Source: CAZEHJ01 sp964512485
GTDB lineage: Bacteria > Bacteroidota > Rhodothermia > Rhodothermales > UBA10348
Assembly: GCA_964512485.1 (NCBI GenBank)
Contig: CAZEHJ010000025.1
Location: forward strand, 1 to 47,534
Reading direction: 5' to 3'
Length of the DNA: 47,534 nt
The position numbers were made by a program, and so were the translations under genes. This document shows positions 41,720-47,534 of this stretch, piece by piece; position 1 is the stretch's first letter; every line of letters starts with the position of its first letter. The notes beneath the pieces were generated by a model that worked only from the letters and a program-made list of their open reading frames with translations, ran no database searches and was not told where the DNA came from.

Positions 41720-42388
41720 ATGAAATCTCTTCTCTCCCTCCTGCTGCTCTCCGCCCTCACCCTGACCACAGCAACGGCTCAGGATTTCACAGCACACGAA
41801 GACATGAGTTTCTTCATTACGAGCGCCGGCCCCGGAAACGGAGCAGATCTTGGTGGCCTGGAGGGAGCCGATGCTCACTGTCAGTATCTGGCTGAAGCGG
41901 TAGGATCAACCGAAAGGGATTGGCGAGCGTATCTGAGCACACACGGCTCGGAAGGAAGTGAAGACGTCCACGCCAAAGACCGAATCGGAGAGGGACCCTG
42001 GTATAACTCCACGGGGGTACTGGTGGCGAACGATGTTTACCACCTGCACTCCGACGAGGCCAATCTCACGAAGGAAGCCTCGTTGAACGAACTTGGCCAG
42101 ATGGTAAATGGTAGAGGCGATAGCCCGAATATGCACGATGTGATCACGGGGTCAAACCTCGATGGTACTCTGTTCGTCGGAGAAGGCGATACAACCTGCG
42201 GAAACTGGACAAGTCATGGCGAAGGAAGTGCCCGTGTGGGACACCACGACCGCACCGGTGGCGGGGAAAATCCAACATCCTGGAATTCAGCGCACGGCTC
42301 TCGAGGTTGTAGTCAGGAAAATTTGCAGGGAACGGGAGGCAACGGCTTGTACTACTGCTTTGCGACCACACCTGCGAAAGACAACTGA
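41720..42388 (+). CDS. Secreted C-type-lectin/endostatin-like domain protein
   Basis: A 222-residue exported protein starting at the ATG at 41720, with signal peptide MKSLLSLLLLSALTLTTATA and cleavage before QDF. The mature part is one domain with FFITSAGPGNGADLGGLEGADAHCQYLAEAVG, then WRAYLST, HAKDRIGEGPWYN, DVITGSNLDGTLF, TCGNWTS, and the Cys-containing end GCSQENLQGTGGNGLYYCFA. This is the pattern of a lectin/endostatin-fold domain (DUF1554-like) found in secreted bacterial proteins. Six-type Cys positions could form disulfides. It has no sorting domain, so it is probably periplasmic or freely secreted. No function is known; ligand binding is the natural guess. Confidence 0.75.
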   Translation: MKSLLSLLLLSALTLTTATAQDFTAHEDMSFFITSAGPGNGADLGGLEGADAHCQYLAEAVGSTERDWRAYLSTHGSEGSEDVHAKDRIGEGPWYNSTGVLVANDVYHLHSDEANLTKEASLNELGQMVNGRGDSPNMHDVITGSNLDGTLFVGEGDTTCGNWTSHGEGSARVGHHDRTGGGENPTSWNSAHGSRGCSQENLQGTGGNGLYYCFATTPAKDN

Positions 42389-42424
42389 TCGCCGCATCAC
42401 TCGCGATGCGCGTCGGGGAGTCTC

Positions 42425-43360
42425 ATGAATGTAAACTCAGTCATTTCTCCGTTTCTGGATGAGCATGGAGTGCTGATCCTTGATGGAGGATTTGCGACCG
42501 AACTGGAAAAACATGGGTGTGACCTGAACAATACGCTCTGGTCTGCCAGTGTCCTGCAGAAAAGCCCGGAGATCATACGGGCTGTTCACGATAGTTATCT
42601 GGAGTCGGGAGCCGATTGTATAGCGTCGGCCAGCTATCAGGCCACACCTCAGGGATTTGCCGGGATTGGCTTGTCGGAAAATGAATCTGAGAGGCTCATC
42701 CGACTTTCGGCCTCGTTGGCAGAAGAAGCTCGAAATTCGTTCCACAAACGACACCCTGAGCGGCTCAAGCCAATTGTGGGAGCGAGCATAGGGCCATACG
42801 GAGCTTATTTGTCCGACGGATCCGAATACACTGGTTCGTATTCACTTTCCCGAACAGAACTGGCCACTTTTCATGAGCCTCGGTGGAGCATTCTAGCGGA
42901 CTCACCATCTGATTTCATGGCCTGTGAAACTATCCCGAGTCTGAAAGAGGCTGAAGCGCTGGTTGATCTTTTGTCTGGCACTCCGGAACGCACTGCCACG
43001 ATCAGTTTTTCGTGCCGAGACGGGCATCACATCAGTGATGGAACGCCGATTCGGGAATGCGCCAGCCTTCTGGAGGGTGTTGAACAGGTAGTCGCTGTAG
43101 GCGTGAATTGCATGGCGCCACATCTGACGACATCCCTGGTGCAAAATCTGGCTGAGGAGTTGAACGACACGGAGATCATGGTCTATCCCAATTCAGGAGA
43201 GGTGTTCGACGCAAGCAGTAAAACGTGGTCGGGTATGGAAAATCTGGATGCATGCGCTACGGCGGCGCAGGAATGGTACTCACATGGTGCACGCATAATT
43301 GGGGGTTGTTGTCGCACGGGTCCCGAACACATCGGGGCGATGCGCAAACATCTGATCTAG
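42425..43360 (+). CDS. mmuM: Homocysteine S-methyltransferase
   Basis: A 311-residue cytosolic enzyme. It transfers a methyl group from S-methylmethionine or S-adenosylmethionine to homocysteine to give methionine. Motifs: LILDGGFATELEKHG at the start, ASYQATPQGF, VGASIGPYGAYLSDGSEY, and the zinc ligands Cys229 in VGVNCMAP and Cys295-Cys296 in GGCCRTGPEHI. Length is normal for the family. The downstream Met/Cys signature is complete, so it should be active. It follows the lectin-like gene by 36 bp on the same strand, though no functional link is seen, and the next gene is convergent with 35 bp between. Confidence 0.94.
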   Translation: MNVNSVISPFLDEHGVLILDGGFATELEKHGCDLNNTLWSASVLQKSPEIIRAVHDSYLESGADCIASASYQATPQGFAGIGLSENESERLIRLSASLAEEARNSFHKRHPERLKPIVGASIGPYGAYLSDGSEYTGSYSLSRTELATFHEPRWSILADSPSDFMACETIPSLKEAEALVDLLSGTPERTATISFSCRDGHHISDGTPIRECASLLEGVEQVVAVGVNCMAPHLTTSLVQNLAEELNDTEIMVYPNSGEVFDASSKTWSGMENLDACATAAQEWYSHGARIIGGCCRTGPEHIGAMRKHLI

Positions 43361-43395
43361 AATTGCCCTAACTCAAAAGGGCGATCCAGATGGCT

Positions 43396-44307
43396 CTATT
43401 TGCTCAGCAAGTCTGCAAGGGCAGCTTTCAGGGAGACAAACTTGAAATTGTAGCCCGCGGTTGAGGCAGCATTCGGTACGGCCCGCTGACCTGCCAACAA
43501 AACCTCCGAAGCTTCGCCAAAAAGGAGTTTCAGTCCGAAGCCCGGTACGGGTAGAACTGCAAGCCGCCCGAGCTGTCCGCCCAGTGTTTTGGCGAAGACC
43601 CGAAAGGTGACAGGCTGAGGCGACGTGGCATTAAAAGGACCATCAAATCTTTCATTCGTGAGTGCCGTCACAATCATCCCAACCACGTCGTCGAGATGAA
43701 TCCAGGGGACGTATTGGCGCCCCGAGCCCACCGGTCCACCCAGGCCCAGACGGAAAGGAAGCAGCATTTTTTCGAGTGCACCGCCACCAAGTCCAAGAAC
43801 TACCCCGATTCGAGGGCATGCAACACGCACACCGGATTGTCGAGCTTGAAGTGCCGCGTTTTCCCAGTCTCTGGATAGCTCTGCCAGAAAACCGTCCCCC
43901 GCGGGAGCATTTTCGTCCAGTATCGTTTCTTGCCCGTCTCCATAGTACCCCACGGCGCTGGCGGATACCATGACGCTCGGCGGCGAATCGGATCGCCCTA
44001 TCGACTCAACCAGTCTGCGGGTCAGGTCAACGCGACTTTCTCTGAGAGCCGTTTTTCGACTCTCGCTCCATCTGCTACCTATTACCGGTTCGCCGGCCAG
44101 GTTAATCACCGCGTCCGATACAGATATCAGCAAATCCAATTGATCGTCTTCGGCGACGACGCGCTCTATCTGAACCATGTCACCGAGGCGTTCACGAGCT
44201 TTTTCGACATCTCGAACCAGCGCCGTGACCTCATGATCTGCATTCAGAAGACGGGTCACGACTGCCGAGCCGATGAAGCCTGTCGCTCCCGTAAGCAAGA
44301 CTTTCAT
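43396..44307 (-). CDS. TIGR01777-family NAD-dependent epimerase/dehydratase-like SDR protein
   Basis: A 303-residue soluble protein starting at the ATG at 44307, which directly opens the Rossmann motif (VLLTGATGFIGSAVV). The longer frame to 44490 runs through the divergent gene and is not supported. The core has DAVINLAGEPVIGSRWSESRK, SASAVGYYGDGQETILDENAPAGD with the SDR Tyr, and SRDWENAALQARQSGVRV. The C-terminal DUF1731 piece is visible (LLFGEASEVLLAGQRAVPNAASTAGYNFKF). This family is widespread (YfcH/SulA-like) with no proven substrate. It is divergent from the ICMT-like gene with an 85-bp spacer that holds a perfect palindrome. Confidence 0.92.
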   Translation of the reverse strand: MKVLLTGATGFIGSAVVTRLLNADHEVTALVRDVEKARERLGDMVQIERVVAEDDQLDLLISVSDAVINLAGEPVIGSRWSESRKTALRESRVDLTRRLVESIGRSDSPPSVMVSASAVGYYGDGQETILDENAPAGDGFLAELSRDWENAALQARQSGVRVACPRIGVVLGLGGGALEKMLLPFRLGLGGPVGSGRQYVPWIHLDDVVGMIVTALTNERFDGPFNATSPQPVTFRVFAKTLGGQLGRLAVLPVPGFGLKLLFGEASEVLLAGQRAVPNAASTAGYNFKFVSLKAALADLLSK

Positions 44308-44353
44308 ACGATTCATAATTCTTGATGCCGGAACTGTGTGCTGGAAAATACTA

Positions 44354-44373
44354 TTATGGATCATTATCCATAA
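44354..44373. promoter_or_regulatory. Perfect 8+4+8 palindrome in a divergent promoter region
   Basis: TTATGGAT (44354-44361) and ATCCATAA (44366-44373) are exact inverted repeats around CATT. It lies between two divergent starts (44307 and 44393), about 20 bp before the ICMT-like gene. Placement and AT-rich symmetry suit an operator for a dimeric repressor or activator of either gene. Confidence 0.6.
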
Positions 44374-44392
44374 ATCACAGCTCGGGTCGTCC

Positions 44393-44848
44393 ATGAATTC
44401 TCTTGAACTCAAAATCCCCCCTGTTGTTGTGGCGGCCCTGACAATTGGGAGTATGTGGATCGTTGCGAAAAACACTCCCGGGTCAGACATGGCGTTTGGT
44501 GATCAGCTGTCGGGACTACTTTTAGCGACCGGTGTAGCGGTAATGCTATGGAGTACGGTATCCTTCAGCCGGGCAAAAACGACGGTAGATCCCACCAAGC
44601 CCCACGCCGCATCATCATTACTTACGTCTGGCCTGTTCGGGATTTCGCGCAATCCGATCTACGTGGGGATGTTTCTGTTTATCCTCGGATGTGGATTCCG
44701 GATGGGAAACGTATTCTCGCTCGCCCTTGCCGCAGGATTCGTCTTTTACATGAATCGATTTCAGATCGAGCCCGAGGAAGATGCTCTGGAAAAGCTGTTT
44801 CCAGAAGAGTATTCTGAATACAGAAAGCGGGTCCGACGCTGGCTCTGA
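44393..44848 (+). CDS. Isoprenylcysteine carboxyl methyltransferase-family membrane protein
   Basis: A 151-residue membrane protein starting at the ATG at 44393. Three to four hydrophobic helices precede the conserved block GLFGISRNPIYVGMF, a further helix and the closing PEEDALEKLFPEEYSEYRKRVRRWL, which together form the SAM-binding site of ICMT/PEMT-like methyltransferases. Bacterial members of unknown substrate methylate small molecules or lipids at the membrane. The frame reaches upstream to 44273 but that part overlaps the divergent SDR gene. It precedes the endonuclease/phosphatase-family gene by 29 bp, so the two and the following cupin and CsaA genes may form one operon. Confidence 0.88.
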   Translation: MNSLELKIPPVVVAALTIGSMWIVAKNTPGSDMAFGDQLSGLLLATGVAVMLWSTVSFSRAKTTVDPTKPHAASSLLTSGLFGISRNPIYVGMFLFILGCGFRMGNVFSLALAAGFVFYMNRFQIEPEEDALEKLFPEEYSEYRKRVRRWL

Positions 44849-44877
44849 CGTACCTCCCACCATCTTACTTCCAACCC

Positions 44878-45690
44878 ATGATCAAACCCGTTCGCTTTCT
44901 GATTCTGATTGTCTGTTTTTCACTTTCGCTCGCGGCTTGCACGTCCGACACGGATTTAAACGAATCAGCGCCAGCTGCAGTCGACACGCTTCGGGTAATG
45001 GCTTACAATATTCACCACGGTGAAGGCATGGATGAGGTGCTGGATCTGGAGCGTATCGCTGCCCTGATTCGAGAGGTTGATCCTGACCTTGTGGCGCTGC
45101 AGGAAGTCGACAGCGTCGTCACGCGGACCAAGGGCGTAGATCAAGCTTCAGAATTGGCCAGGCTTACCGGGATGGATTCCCGTTTTGGCCGGTTCATGGC
45201 GTACCAAGGAGGCGCTTACGGAATGGCGGTACTGTCCCGTTTGCCTCTCAGGTCGTCGAACAATTATCGGCTTCCGGATGGCGACGAGCCCAGAACCGCA
45301 TTGGCGGTGGAGGTCGAACTTCCTGGAAGTAAAAAGCGCGTTCGGTTTATTGGAATACACTTTTACAGGACCGAAGAAGAACGGCTCGCACAGGCCCAGC
45401 GCATGGAGGAGTACCTGGCGAGCGAGGAGGAAATGACGACGTTTCTGGCAGGTGACTTCAATTCCCAGCCCGGAACGGCGGTCTTGCAGCATCTTGAATC
45501 GTCCTGGACCGTCGTTGACAAAGGAGATGACCACTTCACGTTCCCATCGTACGGACCAGAGAGGGAGATCGACTTTTTCATGTATCGAGCGCAGGGAGAA
45601 GTGGAAATCATCTACCAGGAAATTCTCAATGAGCCTGTGATGTCGGATCATCAACCCCTCGTCATGGATGTCGTGATTCGAAACCCATAA
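44878..45690 (+). CDS. Endonuclease/exonuclease/phosphatase-family lipoprotein
   Basis: A 270-residue protein with a lipoprotein signal (lipobox LAAC, Cys21) and an acidic linker. The rest is a complete EEP fold: VMAYNIHHGEG, ALQEVD (metal-binding Glu), GGAYGMAVLSRLPL, the paired GIHFYR, AGDFNSQPGT (Asp and Asn) and the catalytic His in SDHQPLVMDV. Exported EEP proteins of this size act on phosphodiesters, sphingomyelin-like lipids or nucleic acids; this copy belongs with the small secreted metal-dependent hydrolases. It is placed in the periplasm by the lipobox. Cupin-VOC follows after 20 bp on the same strand. Confidence 0.92.
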   Translation: MIKPVRFLILIVCFSLSLAACTSDTDLNESAPAAVDTLRVMAYNIHHGEGMDEVLDLERIAALIREVDPDLVALQEVDSVVTRTKGVDQASELARLTGMDSRFGRFMAYQGGAYGMAVLSRLPLRSSNNYRLPDGDEPRTALAVEVELPGSKKRVRFIGIHFYRTEEERLAQAQRMEEYLASEEEMTTFLAGDFNSQPGTAVLQHLESSWTVVDKGDDHFTFPSYGPEREIDFFMYRAQGEVEIIYQEILNEPVMSDHQPLVMDVVIRNP

Positions 45691-45710
45691 GGGGTTATCT
45701 CACGTAAACC

Positions 45711-46457
45711 ATGGTCGGAAATGCGTTCGAACGTGGAGGAAAACCGTTGGAAAGACTGACAATCGAGAATGCGAGGAAAGCGCTCAAACGAAGAGAGGCA
45801 CTGTTCGAAAAAGTGTTTCAACACGGCTCGTTGGAAGTGGAATACTACAAGCCAGAGATCCAGGACTATCAATCTCCCCACACCAGAGATGAGATCTATG
45901 TGATCGCATCAGGCTCGGGTATCTTTGTGAATGGAGAATCTCGAGAGCCCTATGAAGTCGGAGAGGTGCTCTTTGTACCGGCCGGGGTTGAGCATCGTTT
46001 TGAGGAATTCACCGAGGACTTCGCAACGTGGGTTTTCTTTTATGGGCCCGAAGGTGGTGAATCGTCTGGCGATCCAGGCGCCGGTCCGAAGTTCAGAGCG
46101 GTCAACCCCGTTCTACCCGTGAAAGATGTTTCTCAAGCAATTGACTTCTATGTCCATCGTCTGGGATTCCATCTGCTGTCTCAGGATTCGGCTGAGCATC
46201 CGCACTATGCCTGCGTTGCCCGGGGAGGCGCAGAAATTCACTTGCAATGGCATGATGAGTCGGAGTGGGATCGCGCTGAGCGTCCTCAGCTGCGATTTGT
46301 TGTGGAGGACGTAGACGCCCTGTTCAACGAATGGATCGGCCAGGACGTCTATCATGAGAGTACCCAAGTGCGCAATACGGCGTGGCACACGCGCGAATTC
46401 GCCTTTTTCGATCCGAACAATAACGGATTGACATTTTATCAGGGTTCAGACCACTGA
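45711..46457 (+). CDS. Cupin-VOC (glyoxalase/bleomycin-resistance-like) fusion protein
   Basis: A 248-residue soluble protein with two metal-binding folds fused. Residues about 30-112 are a cupin: SPHTRDEIYVIASGSGIFVNGE (His57, Glu61) and VPAGVEHRFEEF (His95); the second His of the HxH motif is missing, so metal binding may be altered. After a Gly/Ser-rich linker (about 113-126), residues 127-248 are a VOC domain (VNPVLPVKDVSQAIDFYVHRLGF, VARGGAEIHLQWHDE, REFAFFDPNNNGLTFYQ). Such VOC domains are often glyoxalase, dioxygenase or antibiotic-binding relatives. The fusion may couple sensing and binding of one small ligand. It is in an operon-like row with the EEP lipoprotein and CsaA. Confidence 0.9.
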   Translation: MVGNAFERGGKPLERLTIENARKALKRREALFEKVFQHGSLEVEYYKPEIQDYQSPHTRDEIYVIASGSGIFVNGESREPYEVGEVLFVPAGVEHRFEEFTEDFATWVFFYGPEGGESSGDPGAGPKFRAVNPVLPVKDVSQAIDFYVHRLGFHLLSQDSAEHPHYACVARGGAEIHLQWHDESEWDRAERPQLRFVVEDVDALFNEWIGQDVYHESTQVRNTAWHTREFAFFDPNNNGLTFYQGSDH

Positions 46458-46483
46458 ATGAAACGCCAGACGAAGTATCAACA

Positions 46484-46837
46484 ATGACACCAGCACCCAT
46501 CAAAGACGAAATCTCATTCGGCGATTTTGAAAAGGTCGATATCCGGGTAGGCACGATCACATCCGTGACCGAGGTCATCACTTCGGACAAACTCATGAAA
46601 TTGACGGTCGATTTCGGAGACCACACGAGGTCCATCCTTGCCGGCATCAAAAAAGAGCGAGAGAACCCTCAAGAGATTGAAGGAAAACAAGCTCTGTTCG
46701 TTGTCAACATGGCTCCCAGAAAAATGGCCGGTGAACTTTCAGAAGGTATGCTCTTCGATATCGGCTTCGCTGACGGCATTCTCCCATGCCTGGCCATGCC
46801 CGAACGTGAAGTACCGGCAGGGACCAGAGCTGGCTAA
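46484..46837 (+). CDS. csaA: CsaA-type tRNA-binding domain protein
   Basis: A 117-residue protein that is a single tRNA-binding OB-fold domain. The motifs FEKVDIRVGTITSVTEV, VDFGDHTRSILAGIKK, and VVNMAPRKMAGELSEGM are those of the CsaA family, a homodimeric export-related chaperone in Bacillus and others with tRNA-binding activity. Length matches the family exactly. It is the last gene of a possible row of four and ends 47 bp before the convergent DUF2911 gene; I see no clear terminator between them. Confidence 0.93.
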   Translation: MTPAPIKDEISFGDFEKVDIRVGTITSVTEVITSDKLMKLTVDFGDHTRSILAGIKKERENPQEIEGKQALFVVNMAPRKMAGELSEGMLFDIGFADGILPCLAMPEREVPAGTRAG

Positions 46838-46884
46838 AGGCTCTACTTCCTGATCTGATCAGCTGTTTTGGGTCGCGACCGGAC

Positions 46885-47463
46885 TTATTTCATCAACGTG
46901 AAATCAACCGTGGCCATGGTGTCATCCCACATCAGGGCGAGGACTCCACCATCCTCGGTAACGTCGATGAAACTGATGGTGAACTGATCAACAGACCATG
47001 GCAGCTCTTCCACATCCATTTTAGTACGAACAACATCCTTTTCGTTGGAATAGCCAGAAGAGCCCCAAATTCCTGGTTCTTCTGAATCGAAGTCAGGCCT
47101 GGATATGTGACTGGACAGAATGAAAGACCAGTTTCCTTCATCCAAATCGACAAAAAGCAGGTATTCACCTGCACCGACATGATGATCACCTATCATCAGA
47201 TCACGTTCAGTCATGAATTGGGTGGACTTGTTGGCTCCGGCACGCCAAACAGGTGTGTCACCCGTGACAAATGCTCCGTAGGAGTCGCCCATTTCAAAGA
47301 TGTCCGTTCTGGAACGGAGAATCGGGCGGCCGTAGTCGACAACTATCCAGTTTTCGCCAATCTGTGTTGAGGCTTCGCCTCTTGGTGAAGGCATTCGTTC
47401 TTGAGCGAGCAGGGGGGCCGTCGAGAATGCCGCAAGGGCGAGAAGAGAAATTAGAAGACGCAT
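46885..47463 (-). CDS. Secreted DUF2911 protein
   Basis: A 192-residue exported protein starting at the ATG at 47463, with signal peptide MRLLISLLALAAFSTAPLLA and cleavage before QER. It is one DUF2911 domain: VVDYGRPILRSRTDIF, VWRAGANKSTQFMTERDLMIG, GEYLLFVDLDEGNWSFILS and the closing VLALMWDDTMATVDFTL. DUF2911 proteins are abundant in Bacteroidota and have no assigned function; the beta-rich plan suits a periplasmic binding role. The 71 bp upstream to the right edge of the window show no recognisable signal. Confidence 0.92.
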   Translation of the reverse strand: MRLLISLLALAAFSTAPLLAQERMPSPRGEASTQIGENWIVVDYGRPILRSRTDIFEMGDSYGAFVTGDTPVWRAGANKSTQFMTERDLMIGDHHVGAGEYLLFVDLDEGNWSFILSSHISRPDFDSEEPGIWGSSGYSNEKDVVRTKMDVEELPWSVDQFTISFIDVTEDGGVLALMWDDTMATVDFTLMK

Positions 47464-47534
47464 GTTCCGAATGAGTTTGGTTTCGCGCACAAACCCATTT
47501 AGTGCGCTTGGGTTCTCCGGATGGAGAATTGTCC

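Overview
The window looks like chromosomal DNA from a Bacteroidota-type marine bacterium, most likely of the Rhodothermia/Balneolia group. The base composition is moderate to slightly GC-rich. Shine-Dalgarno sequences are weak or absent, several TTG/GTG starts are used, and there are many lipoproteins. Two large secreted proteins end in the YPNPFNP-type C-terminal domain used by the type IX secretion system (T9SS). DUF5916, DUF1080, DUF2911, a PknB-like kinase with TPRs, and CHAT and FecR proteins also fit this group. Two 100-N gaps show it is a draft scaffold, probably a metagenome bin. There are no rRNA, tRNA, phage, IS or CRISPR features that I can see.

Positions 1-13.4 kb hold housekeeping and nutrient-scavenging genes. 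On the minus strand: the start of an unknown secreted protein; a terminated cluster of MFS nucleoside-type symporter, Tat-exported TIM-barrel isomerase and DUF1080 lipoprotein; a DUF5916 outer-membrane-type protein; an exported set of M20 amidohydrolase, RidA-like lipoprotein and alpha/beta hydrolase; a diheme cytochrome c with TPRs; a YbjQ protein with two sister mini membrane proteins; and an AI-2E family permease. Divergent from the permease is a phosphate-uptake pair (DUF47 plus PiT) behind a PHO-box-like sequence.

Positions 13.4-18.1 kb hold a zinc-ribbon protein and a GH18 hydrolase whose start codons share one CATG, an assembly gap beside a 9-bp tandem repeat, a YheT-like hydrolase, a sarcosine-oxidase-like FAD enzyme, a membrane-anchored peroxiredoxin and a small GIY-YIG protein.

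Positions 18.2-39.8 kb form the most striking region, 21.5 kb on the plus strand. It holds a FecR-domain/TPR protein, a secreted TPR-CHAT protease with intact His/Cys dyad, a small secreted protein, a 4320-residue mosaic surface protein with a matrixin metalloprotease site, and a second T9SS cargo whose frame overlaps the giant's stop. I read this as a cell-surface module combining a caspase-like protease, a metalloprotease and adhesion repeats. Their cooperation is an inference from order and spacing.

Positions 39.8-47.5 kb return to short operons: a Ser/Thr kinase with C-terminal TPRs, a secreted lectin-like protein, homocysteine S-methyltransferase, a TIGR01777 SDR protein facing an isoprenylcysteine-methyltransferase-like protein across a perfect palindrome, then an endonuclease/phosphatase-family lipoprotein, a cupin-VOC fusion, CsaA and a convergent DUF2911 protein.
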